Part shown: piece by piece, positions 1 through 11,692 of the stretch
Layout of the letters: every line of letters begins with the position of its first letter
Position numbering within the stretch: the first letter of the stretch is position 1
DNA from: Bretschneidera sinensis
Taxonomy: Eukaryota; Streptophyta; Magnoliopsida; Brassicales; Akaniaceae
Reading direction: 5' to 3'
Length of the DNA stretch: 64,000 bases
Assembly: GCA_023935145.1 (NCBI GenBank)
Contig: CM043698.1
Span: 73,671,501-73,735,500, forward strand
The notes under the pieces: model-generated
Database searches by the model: none
The model's input: the letters and a program-made list of their open reading frames with translations, nothing else
Told to the model about the DNA's origin: nothing
Position numbers and translations under genes: made by a program

Positions 1-353
1 CAACCTTTCTCTTGGCTACTCAAGAGAACCACCCTCGAAGCTAGACCCACTCAAAGAAAGTAAGCCAACACAAGAGAGAATATAAGACGAAGCTAGAGAG
101 CTTGCTATTGCTTGAATGATTGAATGATTTACAAGTGAGGGGGAGGCCCCTTTATATAGGGAGAGCTCCCTTACATCCATGGCTAACATCTTGCCAAGTG
201 TCACAATCCTACGGTACTATAAGCGTAGTACAAGCGTAGTACGAAAGTACAAGGTACTACCATGTAGTGCACATGCAGTATAATGTTGTACATTATAATC
301 AAAAAGTGTACTAGGAAACCCTCGAACACGTGGGTCTCACGCAGGTTGTGACA
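1..353 (-). repeat. 3' LTR (window-truncated) of Ty3/gypsy chromovirus
   Basis: Matches 11,757-12,108 almost base for base, with scattered substitutions. The element reads on the minus strand, so this is its 3' LTR, and it runs off the left edge of the window. Read on the minus strand the LTR begins TGTCACAACC at 353. A TATA box (TATATAAA on the minus strand) sits near 150-160. Just outside the LTR, at 354-366, is a purine tract on the minus strand (GCGGGGAAGAA) that serves as the polypurine tract. Confidence 0.9.
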
Positions 354-409
354 TTCTTCCCCGCTCAATCTGGCGATGTCCTCGTCGCACTCTCGGCCTA
401 AAACTGGTC

Positions 410-575
410 GATCTTCGTTTGAAATTTCCACAAAGCCTCGGCTAGTTCCCAACTAGTCTCACTATCAGGTTGTCCCTTCCATTGTATCAAGTACTAATGT
501 CTCGGCTTGTAGTTCTTCCGTCTCAAAACTTGGTCAGCCAGTATACTCTCAATGTCTTGGTCATAAGAGACCCTA
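410..575 (-). pseudogene. Chromodomain at the C-terminus of gypsy integrase
   Basis: Minus-strand translation gives a chromodomain signature (YDQDIESILADQVLRR, then YLIQWKGQPDSETSWE), with one stop just before YLIQWKG. In chromoviruses this module follows the integrase and is thought to direct insertion to particular chromatin. It lies between the integrase C-terminal segment and the polypurine tract, the expected place. Confidence 0.8.
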
Positions 576-589
576 ACTCCTATAGGGGC

Positions 590-1694
590 TCATTGTGACT
601 CACCTCGATCTGGATCATTTTGATCTTCATGGAATGGTTTCAACATACTCACATGGAAGACCAGGTGCACCTTGAGCTTGGATGGTAGCTCAAGTTTGTA
701 GGCCACATTGCCTACCCTCCTAAGAACTCTGAAAAGGCCCTCATATCTGTGTACCAATGCTTTATGGATCCCTTTGGTGTGAAGTACCAAATGTAGCTTC
801 ACAATTACAAAATCCCCCCACTTGGTACTGCACATCCTGTCTCTTACGATCAGCTCACTTCTTAGAACGCTTGGCTGTCTTGTGTAGGCAAACTCGAGCC
901 AAGTCGGTTTGTTTTTGCCATGACTTGGCAAACTTATAGGCTACTGGAGTTGACCCTGTGTATCCCATAGCAATAGTACTCTGAGTGTGAGGTTGTTGTC
1001 CCATCACAATCTCAAAGGCATTTTGGTTGGTGGCCTCACTCCTTTGTAAATTATAGGAAAACTGAGCCACATCTAGTAACTTTGGCCAATCTCGTTGCGA
1101 GGCACTAACATAGTGTCAGAGGTATGTCTCCAACAAAGCATTCACCCTCTCAGTCTGTCCATCGATTTGGGGGTAGACAGTAGTGGAGAAGTTTAGTTCC
1201 GACCCGAGCAACTTGAACAATTCTGTCCAAAACCGTCCCGTGAACCGTTCATCCCGATCACTAACAATAGACTGTGGTACACTCTAATACTTCACCACAT
1301 GCTTAAAAAACAACCGGGGATGCTTCCTCTGCTGGACACTCTTTGATAGCTGGAATGAAAGCCTCATACTTTGAAAACCAGTCCACATAACCATGATGCT
1401 CCCAAATCCATCACTCTTGGGTAGCCCCATAATGAAATCCATGGAGATACTCTCCCATGGACGCTCCAGAATTGGCAATGGCTCCAAGAGACCCCCAAGT
1501 GACTTTTGCTCTACTTCGTCTTGTTGATACACAAGACAAGTCTTCACATAGCCCTTAATATCCCCTCTCAAGTGTGACCAATAGTAGCATTCCTCCACAA
1601 GTGCTAGGGTGCGGTGCACACCCGGGTGACCAACCCACTTAGAACCGTGGCACTCTTGCATCACTTCCTTCCGTAATTTTCCATGAAGCGGCAC
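590..1694 (-). pseudogene. Gypsy integrase remnants
   Basis: Segments at 1,694-1,284, 1,070-855 and 931-590 are consecutive parts of one integrase in shifted frames. The first holds the zinc-binding region: the histidine part (HPGVHRTL) is present but the second cysteine of the CxxC pair is Tyr (CLVYQQ). The start of the catalytic core (WESISMDFIMGLPKS) carries the first Asp. The last segment (HVSMLKPFHED) is the typical integrase C-terminal domain. Frameshifts and stops interrupt the core, so it is not functional. Confidence 0.85.
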
Positions 1695-1979
1695 ATATTA
1701 CTGATTCTCCTGGGTATAGAGAAAGTCCCCCTTTAGCTAGAACCTCATGATCTTCCCCTTTGTGGCATACTCCATCAAAGACTTAGCGGTCGGGTCATGG
1801 GACAATCCCTCCTTAATGCGATCCACCAAGGAACCCTATGGTTGGCTAATGGCAGTAAACTCTACCTTTTAGCTTAGTGCATCTGCTACTGTGTTGGTTA
1901 TCCCTGGCTTGTACTCCAACACAAAATCAAACTCGACAAGGAAATCTTGCCATCGGCTTGCTTAGGAGAGAGCTTCTTC

Positions 1980-2718
1980 TCAGTCTGAAAGTAGCTTGTG
2001 GTCACATTGTCAATCATTACCAAAACTTAGACCCTAAAAGGTAGTGCCTCCATGTGTGCAAACAATGAACCACGACTGTCATCTCCTTCTCTTGAACCGT
2101 GTACAGTCGCTCAGTCTCATTAAGCTTTCGGTTCTCAAAAACAATCGGATAACCATCTTGCATCAAGACCCCTCCAATAACAAAGTTGGATGCATCCGTG
2201 TGGACCTCATAGGGCTTGGTGTGATTCGGTAGGGTTAGGACTGGCTCCTCTGTGATTACTTATTTCAACTGCTTAAAGGCCCCCTGGCATACTGAACTTC
2301 ATTCCCACACTCTCCCCTTCTTGAGCATATCAGTCAAGGGTGTGGTGATGGTTGAATAAACTTTGATGAAATGCTAATAATAGTTCACCAACCCAAGGAA
2401 TGATCTCAACTCAGTAATCTTGGTCGATGGCTCTCAATCAACAATTGCCTGAATCTTGCCCCCATCCATCCGAATCTTTTCCCCACCTACTATGTGGCCA
2501 AGGAATGGTACTTCATGTTGGGTGAATGAACACTTCTTTTTCTTCACATAGAGCTCATTCTCTCTCAAAACTTGGAATACATGTCTCAAATGCCTCACAT
2601 GCTCCTCTAGAGATTGACTATAGAAAACAATATCGTCAAGATAAACAACCACGAAGCAGTCTAGAAATGTGTTGGAAATCACCTTGACAAGATGCCCAGG
2701 TGGTGATCTTCCAAACAC
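1980..2718 (-). pseudogene. Gypsy RT C-terminal half and RNase H
   Basis: 2,672-2,434 encodes the RT palm with the catalytic YLDD box (VVVYLDDIVFYS) and the following LGHIV segment. The first bases of the open frame, 2,673-2,718, belong to the inserted copia LTR, not to the gypsy element. Further along, interrupted by stops, is RNase H with TDASNFVIGGVLMQ and the ENRKLNETERLY segment. This continues the RT that stops at 9,413 on the other side of the copia insertion. Confidence 0.85.
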
Positions 2719-3654
2719 CCAAGTCTATAACTTGTAAAGAAAAAAACAGCAACCAAAGCAAGAAAGAAGATAAGCAATTGTTATCGAGGTTCGGTAATAA
2801 CCTATATCCCCGTGAGTTCCTCCGAACTCTCTGCACTAAATCACAGCAACCCCTCTCCAAGAATCCACAAGTTCTTGAAGAAACAAAGAAGAGAACAAGA
2901 AAGTGATAAGGTCTTGAGGTACCCTGAAACTTTTCCCCTTGGAAATTCCAGGGAAATTCCACTTACAAGTCCCCTGAATCCCCTTTCTATACTAATCTCT
3001 CTCTTCACAACCAGCTTCTCTAATAAGTCCCTCTTGTATGTCTGTGTCTTTGCACTCTCATACAATTCTCTCATTCACATGTTCAGTCACACACGCACAC
3101 TTGTGTTTATATCACATTACATTCATAATCTCCTATCACAATGAAGCTAGGTGACCCTTTATATAGTGCACCAACTTCTTGTCCAATCTTGAGTGTCATT
3201 CTCCACCCTTAGATCTTGAAGACTAATCAATCTTAGCCTTTGATCAAGTCTAAGTGATCCTGTACATTTTGATCTTGCATCCATGCTCCTAACAAGAGGC
3301 TGAACAACCTTGCTTCAGTGTTCCTTCAGTGTGCCTAGCGTCGCGGCCTTGAACAGGGGGCACTGCGGCCTAAGGCAGAGCACACCTTCATCCTTCTCTG
3401 GGTGCCACGGCCTTGGCCTTCCACCAGCTTCCTCCTCTTCTGGGATCCGTGGCCTGGACTTGAGAGGGTCACGGCCTGACCTGGTGCACACACTCATTTT
3501 GCTGGACCCTTTTTGTTACTTGCATGTTGAGGCACACTTCTAGTGTGCTGAGGCTTGAAAGACTTGATGCTTGACCTTCTTCAAACCTCTTTAACCATGT
3601 TTAACTTCTTCAAATCTCTTCCAACCATGTTTAAACCTTAGATAAATACCAACA
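2673..3654 (-). repeat. Copia 3' LTR
   Basis: Same sequence family as 8,473-9,412 and, inverted, 5,709-6,617. On the minus strand it runs from TGTTGGTATTTATC at 3,654 to GGTGATTTCCA at 2,673. A purine-rich tract (AAAGGTAAAGA on the minus strand) at about 3,655-3,666 is the polypurine tract. The GC-rich block at 3,330-3,500 has open frames on both strands but is shared by all three LTR copies, so it is LTR sequence and not a gene. Confidence 0.9.
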
Positions 3655-3910
3655 ATCTTTACCTTTGTCTAAGCATTTAAACCCAAACCCATTGTGCAGA
3701 GAATTCAAGATCCAAACTCATCTTAAGTCACCATATCAACCGACTCCAATCCTAAATAGTCCAAGGTAATGATTGAACTTACTTAGAGGTAGGGCCTTGT
3801 TACCTAAATCTGTAGGACTTTCTTTTGTGGCCTTCTTGTCAACATGAATGCGTCCTTTCGTACCATTTTTCGAAATGTAATGATATCAAACATCTATATG
3901 CTTTGTCCTC

Positions 3911-4729
3911 TCATGGAACACCGAATTTCTCCACAAGTGCCACGCACTTTGGATATCCAAAGACACCACCACCTACTCTTTTAGGACCATCCACTCGTCC
4001 AACAACCCTTTGCACCACATAGCCTCTTTTATGGCTTCCGAAGCCACTATATATTTTGCCTCCGTTGTTGAGAGTGCTACCACTGGTTGTAACCGAGCCT
4101 TCTAATACCTCAATAACCACTTCATCCCAAGCCAAAGCTCTTTTTTGGGATTACTCACACATCTACTGAGAACACCCATTGCCTGAGAAATGTTGGGTCT
4201 AGTCCTTACCATCATGGACATGACTAGTCCAACTGCACTAGAGTAAGGGACTTTTACCATTTCCTTCTTCTCCTCATCCATTCCAGGACATAGTTCACTA
4301 GAGAACTTGAAATGACCAGCAAGGGGAACCTTCACTGGTTTACCATCTTCCATAGAAGACCGAGAAACCTTCAACCCATTTTTTTCCCTTTTCCCGAATT
4401 CTTCATATACCAAGGATCTTTTGTGTAAGGCTGAGATTCTTTCTCTTGAACTCCTCACTGAGTTGAGATGTAAACCTTTTCATCCTCTCCTTGCTGTTCC
4501 GAACCAACAGCATATCATTGGTACAGATAAGGATAATCACCACTTCATCCACCTTATGTCTAGATGAGAAGGTTTCTATGAAATCCATGTCTTTCTTTTG
4601 TGTGAACCCTTTCGCCACCAGCCTAGCTTTATACCGGACTTTATCTCCTGGAGTATTCCCTTCTTTGATCTTGTAGATCCATCTACAATCCATAACTCTC
4701 TGTTTTCTGGTTTGGACACCAATTCCCAA
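3911..4729 (-). pseudogene. Copia RT and RNase H remnants with internal deletion
   Basis: 4,729-4,403 starts with the RT fingers (VRYKARLVAKGFTQKKDMDF) and then jumps directly to a mutated version of the catalytic region (ICTNDMLLV where YVDDMLLV is usual) and its follow-on SQLSEEF. Roughly the central RT is therefore missing. 4,458-4,102 has the RT thumb and connection (VKVPYSSAVG, SNPKKELWLGMKWLLRY). 4,135-3,911 holds frame-shifted RNase H sequence. The catalytic Asp pair is destroyed. Confidence 0.85.
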
Positions 4730-4776
4730 GAGTTGTTCTTCCTCAGAGAATCTATTTCTTCCTCTATAGCTAGCTT

Positions 4777-5708
4777 CTATCTTGGCGAATCCTTACATCC
4801 CATGGCATCAATGTAAGTCTCTTGTTCACTCATCTCTCCTTCTGTCCAATGAGCTGCTGCATCTGCAGTATCCGCAAACCCATATCTTGAAGGTGGTCCG
4901 ACCAACCTTCTTTCCCAATCTCCTGTGAACTCATAGTCCTTCCGACTCCCTGCATCATCCTCTTTCAGTTCAGTCTCCTCATGAGTGTCCTGAGCTTGGC
5001 ATTCATCAATGGCCTCTACCTGGTCTGAACCCTCTTGCCTTCCTTGCTCTGCCTGAACCGAATTCTCCTTGATGCTATGCTCCACAAATACCGAACTGGT
5101 TTGCTCACTAGCTTCTGCAGGGTTAGTTTTCTCCAAGTAGGGAAATAACAATTCATTAAAAATAACATCTCTACTTATTATAAGTTTCATTCCTTTTGAT
5201 TCTAAGGACCACAACCTGTATCCCTTAACTCCATCACCATACCCTAGAAACACACATTTTCTAGACCTTGGGTTATGTTTATCATCCTTTTGATGTGCAT
5301 ATGCAGCACACCCAAAAGTCCTAAGGTTGTCCAACTCAGGGAGTTTTCCACTCCACATCTCCATGGGAGTCTTATGGTACACAACCCTAGAGGGTGATCT
5401 ATTAACCAAATACGCAGTAGCAGACACCACTTCCCCCAAAAAACATTTGGGTAATCTGGATCCATCTAACATGCACCTAACCTTTTCTATAAGGGTCTTA
5501 TTCATCCTCTCAGCAACTCCAATTTTCTGAGGGGTTTTCACAACCGTTCTATGTCTTAGAATGCCATTTAACCTACAGAATTGATCAAGTTCTTAGTTAA
5601 AAATTTCTAAGCCATTATCAGCTCTTATCCCCTTAACTACCATGCCCATTTGAGTCTCCACCAGCTTTTTTTACACCACTAATTTATTCAAAGCATCTTA
5701 TATATTTC
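4777..5708 (-). pseudogene. Copia integrase C-terminal half
   Basis: The minus-strand frame at 5,541-4,777 begins at the catalytic Glu segment (KIGVAERMNKT) and carries the integrase C-terminal markers (YLVNRSPS, FGCAAYAH, RKCVFLGYGDGVKGYRLW). Upstream, to 5,708, the middle catalytic Asp region (IRADNGLE) is readable between stops. The segment joins the N-terminal half that ends at 6,618, on the far side of a solo LTR. Confidence 0.88.
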
Positions 5709-6617
5709 TGTTGGTATTTGTCTAAGGTTTAAACACGGTTAAGGTTTAAATGGAAGAAGAAGAATGAAGAGGTTCAGCATGTACAAGGTGTGCACCTCAG
5801 CACAAAGCTGGAAAAAAGATGTATGCATTAGGTCAGGCTGCAGCGCCCAGAAGGTGGAGTGCTGAAGGAAGGCCAAGGCCGCGGTGCCCAGAGAAGGATA
5901 AAAGTGTGTTCTGCCTTAGGCCGTGGCGCCCCCTGTTCAAGGTCACGGCGCTAGGCACACTGAAGCAAGGTCGTTCAGCCTCTTGTTAGGTGTGTGGATA
6001 CAAGATCAAAACGCACAAGATCACTTATACTTGATCAAAGGCTAAAGTTGATTAGTTCTCAAGATCTAAGGGTGGAGAATGACACTCAAGATTGGACAAG
6101 AAGTTGGTGCACTATATAAAGAGTCACCTAGCTTCATTGTGATATGAGATTGTGAATGTAATGTGATATAAACACAAGAGTGTGTGTGTGACATAACATG
6201 TGAATGAGAGAATTGTATGAGAGTGCGAAGACACAGACATACAAGAGTGACTCATTAGAGAAGCTGGTTGTAAAGAAAGAGATTAGTATAGAAAGGGGAT
6301 TCAAGGGACTTGTAAGTGGAATTCTCAAGGGGGAAAGTTCCAGGGTAACTCAAGACCTTATCACTTTCTTGTTCTCTTCTTTGTTTCTTTAAGAACTTAG
6401 GATTATTGAAGAGGTATTGCTGATTGTAAGAACCCATTGATAAGATAGTGCAGAGAGTTCAGAGGAACTCACGGGGATGTAGACTATTGTCGAACCTCGA
6501 TAACAATTGTTGTGTCTTTCTTTCTTGCTTCGTGTGCTGTTTCTTTTCTTTACAAGTCATTCTAGAATTGGGTGTTTGGAAGATCACCACCTAGGCATCT
6601 TGTCAAGGTGATTTCCA
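5709..6617 (+). repeat. Solo LTR of the same copia family, inverted
   Basis: Begins TGTTGGTATTTGTC and ends GGTGATTTCCA, the same termini as the two copia LTRs but on the opposite strand. It has a TATA box (ACTATATAAA) at 6,111-6,120. No internal element sequence accompanies it, so it is a solo LTR. It sits between integrase halves KVWVYLVKN (from 6,660 down to about 6,620) and DALNKL (from about 5,700). The flanks are AT-rich and only roughly alike, so no clean target duplication is visible. Confidence 0.88.
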
Positions 6618-7330
6618 ATAATTTTTAACCAAATAAACCCAAACCTTTCTTGAATAATCATCAATTAAAGACAGAAAGTAAAAGTTACATCCTTGTGTTG
6701 GTGTCCTTGTTGGTCCCCAAAGGTCCACATGAATGTAGTCAAGAATGCCCTTAGACTTATGCACTCCGGTGTTGAAGCTGACCCGATATTGCTGCCCAAG
6801 AACGTAGCTCTTGCAGAAATCGAGTTTTTCTACCTTGTCACCATCAAGTAACCCATTCTTGCTGAGAACATGTAGCCCTTCTTCTCTTATATGTCCCCAG
6901 CGTTTATGCCAAAGAACTGCCTTATCCATCTCAGCCATCAAGCTTACTGCTTGATCCTTGATATCTGTGTCTCTGATCATCTCATAGAGACCATCCTTCA
7001 TTGCTGCTTTGATCACTACCAAAGATCCCTTGGTTACCTTGATCTTTCCTTCATCTGCTTTGTATGTGTACCCCATGGAATCCGGCTGCCCCAATGAGAT
7101 CAAATTCCTCTTCAAATCCAGAAGATACCTCACATTCCGCAGCAGCCTTGTGACTTTATCAAACATCCTCAACTGGATGTCTCCTATCCCCATCACTTGG
7201 CAAGAAATATCATTCCCCAAGAAAACCCTTTTCATTATTGGTTTCCTTGAAATTCTTGAACCAATCCCAGTGAGAGCACATGTGATGAGTGTAGCCGGTA
7301 TCCAAGATCCATTTCTCGTTGCCTTCTTGC
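6618..7330 (-). pseudogene. Copia protease and integrase N-terminal half
   Basis: About 7,310-7,270 encodes the aspartic protease motif (WILDTGYTHHM), followed by MKRVFLGN and the LKRNLISLG tail of the protease. The integrase zinc region follows (WHKRWGHI, then FCKSYVLGQQ; the second Cys is Tyr). The first catalytic Asp (YIHVDLWGPT) and SLIDDYSRKVWVYL are intact. The frame runs into the solo LTR at 6,617. It is non-functional because it is split. Confidence 0.88.
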
Positions 7331-7383
7331 TCCTTACTCATATCTAAGCACACAACAAGAACATCATCATCTTACTATTCTGT

Positions 7384-8129
7384 CTAGGCAACCGAAGCCT
7401 CTCCATTCTTGGTATGGCTTCTTCCCTCATCCCTCATCTTCTCCTTGCAATCTTTCTTAAAGTGACCCTCCTTGTGGCAGTAGTAACATTTCTTCCCTCC
7501 AAATTTCAGTTCGGAGTGTGTTTTCCCATGGTTTTCTCCTCTACCTCTGTCCCGGTAGTAGCCATGTATGTTGTTATGCACTCTCCCATGGCTCTCTCCT
7601 CTACCGCTGACCCGGTAGTAGCCATGTATGTTACTGTGCACTCTCTCATGACTTTCTCCTCTACTTCAGTCCCGGTAGTAGCCATGGATGTTACTATCCT
7701 ACCGAGTTACTGGACTTCTTCTAATGAACAACCCTTCTCCACTTGATGCACTCCTCATCTTGGCATCAAGATCATTTTGCAACTCTTTATTAGGATCAAA
7801 TTTAAAAGCAAAGATTCGTTTACGAAGATACCTCTTATTAGGGAGAGTCTTGACAAGAAACAACTCAACTAGTTTCTTCCATATGACAGCTAGATCTTTC
7901 AAGTCTCCGCACTCCCTTGTAAAATTATCTGACATGTGCAAAAAGATGGTGTTGTATACCATCTTCTTCATCTCATTCTGCTGGACCTCCGTGAGACTTG
8001 CTGGAAAAGCATCATCTTCTCCAATCACCAAGTCCACCTTTTGTTGCACAAGAACCGCCTTAATCTTCCACTTCCAAAGGGCAAAGTCTCCCTTCCATCA
8101 AACTTCTCAACAATAAAATTTGAACCCAT
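7384..8129 (-). pseudogene. Copia gag with RG-rich tandem repeat and zinc knuckle
   Basis: The probable start is the ATG at 8,129 (MGSNFIVEKF). A frameshift follows soon after, and the frame at 8,049-7,699 carries the gag body (LTEVQQNEMKKMVYNTIFLH). 7,641-7,384 ends with an intact CCHC knuckle (CYYCHKEGHFKKDC). Between them lies a three-copy 20-residue repeat rich in Gly, Arg, His and Tyr. Gag packages the element RNA; this copy is frameshifted. Confidence 0.85.
7521..7700. repeat. 60-bp tandem repeat, about three copies, in copia gag
   Basis: Exact 60-bp period: blocks starting at 7,521, 7,581 and 7,641 share CCCGGTAGTAGCCATG and CTCTCNCATG segments with few substitutions. A period of 60 keeps the frame, so each unit adds 20 residues of the form NIHGYYRxxGRGExHG on the minus strand, just before the zinc knuckle. 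Confidence 0.9.
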
Positions 8130-8472
8130 CTTGCAGAGAAAATCCCAGATTAATGCAACACCCACAATTGCTCTCTAACTTCTTCTAAATCTCAAGAACA
8201 CAGATTGAAGATTGATCTCAATACCGTTCTTGAATCAACCTCAAGAACACAATCAGATCTTGATCTTTACTCCGTTCTTGAATCACCCTCAAGAACACGA
8301 TCAGATATTGATCTTAACTCCGTCCTTGATTCACCTCAAGAACACGATCAGTTATAGATCTTAACTCCGTTCTTGAATCACCCAAGAAGTTGACCTCCGA
8401 TTCTTAGAGTCTTGCTCCGACACCTTCTGTTCTTGCTCTGATACCCAACTGTGCAAGCTTTGATACCACTGA

Positions 8473-9412
8473 TGGAAATCACCTTGACAAGATGCCCAGG
8501 TGGTGATCTTCCAAACACCCAAGTATATAACTTGTAAAGAAAAGAAACAGCAACCAAAGCAAGAAAGAAGACAAGAAATTGTTATCGAGGTTCGACAATA
8601 ACCTATGTCCCCGAACTCTCTACACTAAATCAATGGTTCTTACAATCACAGCAACCCCTCTCCAAGAATCCACAAGTTCTTGAAGAAACAAAGAAGAGAA
8701 CAATAAAGTGATAAGGTCTTGAGGTACCCTGGAACTTTCCCCCTTGGAAATTACACTTACAAGTCCCTTGAATCCCCTTTCTATACTAATCTCTCTCTTT
8801 ACAACCAGCTTCTCTAATAAGTCCCTCTTGTATGTCTGTGTCTTTGCACTCTCATACAATTCTCTCACTCACATGTTCTGTCACACACACACACTTGTGT
8901 TATATCATATTACATTCATAATCTCCTATCACAATGAAGCTAGGTGACCCTTTATATAGTGCACCAACTTCTTGTCCAATCTTGAGTGTCATTCTCCACC
9001 TTAGATCTTGAGGACTAATCAACCTTAGCCTTTAATCAAGTCTAAGTGATCCTGTACATTTTGATCTTGCATCCAAGCACCTAACAAGAGGCTGAACAAC
9101 CTTGCTTCAGTGTTCCTTCAGTGTGCCTAGCACCGCGGCCTTGAACAGGGGGCGCCGCGGCCTAAGGCAGAGCACACCTTCATCCTTCTCTCGGCGTCGC
9201 GGCCTTAGCCTTCCACCAGCTTCCTCCTCTTCTGGGCATCGCGGCTTGACCTGGTGCGCACACTCATTTTGCTGGACCCTTTTTATTGCTTGCATGTTGA
9301 GGCATACTCCTAGTGTGCTGAGGCTTAAAAGACTTGATGCTTGACCTTCTTCAAACCTCTTCCAACCATGTTTAAACCTTAACCATGTTTAAACCTTAGA
9401 CAAATACCAACA
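8473..9412 (-). repeat. Copia 5' LTR
   Basis: Matches 2,673-3,654 with small indels. It is followed on the minus strand by a 4-base spacer and the primer-binding site at 8,457-8,468. It contains the TATA box (TATATAAA on the minus strand) near 8,952-8,960. The right border joins gypsy RT sequence. Confidence 0.9.
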
Positions 9413-10034
9413 GTTGGAGTACCTTGTTCATTATAGTGCAGAAAGTTGCTGAAGCATTGGTGAGTTCGAAAGGCATCACAAGAAACTCATAAAAACCATA
9501 GTGAGTGACACACACTATCTTTGGCTCATCCCCCTCGGCTATCCGTACTTGGTAGTACCCCTATCTCAAATCTACCTTAGTGAACCATCTAGCATCCGTA
9601 AGTTGATCAAACAAGTCTGTAATGTGTGGGATGGGATACTTGTTCTTCACCGTGAGCTTGTTGAGAGCTTTATAATCTATGCACAACCTCATAGAATCAT
9701 CGTGCTTTCGTTGGAACAAAATCGGTGCACCGTAGGGTGCCTTGGAAGGTCGGACAAATCCCGCATTAACCAACTCCTTAAGTTGTCTCCTTAATTCCTC
9801 TAACTCAGGAGGTGACATTCGATATGGAGCCTTGGCTGGTGGTTGGGCAGTAGATACCAACTCAATCTTATGATCCACCTCTCTCTTAGGTGGGAGTTTC
9901 TTGGGTAACTCCGGGGGTATCACATCAACAAAGGACTCTAAAAGCTCAAGTACCTCAAGAGAAGTTTCTTCTTTGGACTCTAGGACCTCCTTAAGTTTCA
10001 AGGTGGCCAAGTATGTGACTTCATCCCTTCTCAC
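9413..10034 (-). pseudogene. Gypsy RT N-terminal half
   Basis: 10,034-9,561 encodes the RT entry region ([28 protein letters not shown], then [20 protein letters not shown] and [12 protein letters not shown], ending in KVDLR). After one stop the same frame goes on through GYYQVRIAEGDEPK and FCTIMNKVLQ to 9,413, where the copia LTR begins. Joined across the insertion it continues into the YLDD box near 2,640. Confidence 0.87.
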
Positions 10035-10268
10035 CCCCTTGGCTAGTTAGATTGCCGATAAAACCCGGTTAGCTTGGCCAAAGTCTCTTCTTACCAGCAC
10101 GAGGCATTGGCACCGAGAATCAAGGATGTACACACAGTTGGCAAATGGCACTAGCAAAGCATTAATCCGATCAAGAAAATCTAACCCAATTACAAAGTCA
10201 TAATCATCAAGTGGGATTACCTCAAGAGTTTCCTTACCTTTTCAATCTCCTAGTTGTAGCTCCACCCC

Positions 10269-11555
10269 TTATGCTACACTTATTGTCAGAACTTCTTTGG
10301 AATTGACTATCTTGATCTGCCCATTGCCTTTCTCCACCCTAAGGCTTAATCTCTTGGAAATTTCCTCGGACACAAAGAGATTGGAAGCCCTAGTGTCTAC
10401 AAGAGCACAAACCTTGGTGTCAGCTACCGTAATGTTTGTAAACATGAGCCCCTTCCGCTTGCCAAACCTTTTGGCTTTGATCGAATTAAGCATGATAGAG
10501 CCAAGCTTGAGGGTATCTCTCTCCGTTTCCCCCTCTTCCCTAGCAATGTTAGAGAGCTTGGTTCGTTTCGGGTAATCCCGCACCTGATGAGGACCCTCAC
10601 ACAAGAAGCATGCTAATGGCTCCTTCTTTTTGCCCCCTTCCTTGGCGAACTTCCACTTATGAATAGGTGGTTTCCCCGGATCACCCTTCTGATACTTGTC
10701 TTTGTCTCCCCCACCTTTGCCCTTGTTCATAGAGAAGTCAAATTTCTCTTGTTTCTTGAACTCCACCAAAGATTCCGCCACGGACATGACTCGGGTGAGG
10801 TCTTGGACACCCCTTTTTTGCAACTCTTGCTTGGCCCATGGTTTGAGGCCATCCACGAAGGAGAAAAGAGCCTCTCTCTCTCCAAGATCGTAAATTTGGA
10901 GCATGAGTTCCAAAAACTCTCGCACGAGTTCCAAAAACTCTCGCACATACTCCCGTACTTCCCCACGTTGGGTGAGCCTTCGCAGTGTGGCTCATGCCTC
11001 ATCTTCCGTATACTCCGGATATAACTGTTGGCGGAATTTCCTCTGGAATTCTTCCCACGTAACAATGGCAACACCCGTACACCTACGTCGCCACCATAAT
11101 AAAGCAACATAAACAACATACATAGAGGTAGTGTTTACCTTGGTTACATCCTCCATGATGTTCATCACTCGAAAATATTGCTCCATCCTCCAAAGAAAGT
11201 TGTCCACATCCTTTGCAGCTCGGATGCCCTTGAACTCCTTTGGCTTAGGCACGTCCACCCTGTGATTGGGTGTCATAGCAAGCATACCACCTCTGATGGC
11301 TACTTTGCAGGCTGAGAGATCCCGCTTGAGCTCTTCTATCTCTTCCCGCATAGACACCACCAAGGCCTCAAGGGTGTCGTTCTTTTGTGTGAGCACATCT
11401 ATGACTTCGTTGAGGGCCCCTTGCATCGCTCCATAGAGATCCTCCCTCATGGAGTTTAGCGCCTCGATGCTACAATCGGTATCCTCAAACTTGTCCCACA
11501 TTTCCCCCACGGCTAACTCCACCTTAACCAAGCGAGCATCCATGCTTGACATCAC
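10269..11555 (-). pseudogene. Gypsy gag-protease
   Basis: One frame interrupted by a TGA near 10,992. The capsid-like part (VDVPKPKEFKGIRAAKDVDNF, LYPEYTEDEA) is followed by the gag tail and a zinc knuckle whose last Cys is Tyr (CFLCEGPHQVRDYPKR). The protease motif reads LVDTRAS where DTG is needed, so catalysis is lost. A 21-bp direct duplication at about 10,905-10,946 doubles the REFLEL segment. Confidence 0.87.
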
Positions 11556-11668
11556 ATCCTTGAACTAGCCTTCTTGGCTGCCCTCCCTCGGGTCTCATGA
11601 CCGTCATGAACTAGGTTGCTAGCATCGGAAGCTGTTGCCATCTCTTCTCAAAAATCTCGATGAACTTG

Positions 11669-11680
11669 GCTCTGATACCA
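11669..11680 (-). other. Primer-binding site, initiator-Met tRNA type (gypsy)
   Basis: Minus strand reads TGGTATCAGAGC, the canonical complement of the 3' end of plant initiator-Met tRNA used to prime reverse transcription. It lies 12 bases inside the 5' LTR, slightly farther than usual, so the LTR end at 11,693 may be off by a few bases. Confidence 0.85.
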
Positions 11681-11692
11681 CTTTTCACCGGC

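Larger units (their letters stand above)
2673..9412 (-). mobile_element. Ty1/copia retrotransposon inserted in gypsy RT
   Basis: Minus-strand element with 3' LTR 2,673-3,654 and 5' LTR 8,473-9,412. The PBS at 8,457-8,468 reads TGGTATCAAAGC, close to the initiator-Met tRNA type. Coding order is gag, protease, integrase, RT, RNase H, which defines Ty1/copia. It interrupts the gypsy RT: FCTIMNKVLQ ends at 9,413 on one side and TFLDCFVVVYLDD resumes at 2,672 on the other. GTTGGA is found at both borders (2,671-2,676 and 9,413-9,418), but it overlaps the LTR end, so the exact duplication is uncertain. The RT has lost its central part. Confidence 0.9.

Noticed and set aside
3310..3543. Ser/Leu-rich frames in GC-rich DNA, also near 9,102-9,344
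   Set aside because: They are part of the copia LTR, occur in all copies with stops and indels, and match no family.
5709..6617. A third full copia element on the plus strand
   Set aside because: Only one LTR is present, with no PBS, coding region or second LTR of that orientation.
10659..11112. Overlapping plus-strand frames
   Set aside because: Antisense shadows of gypsy gag, which is clearly coded on the minus strand.
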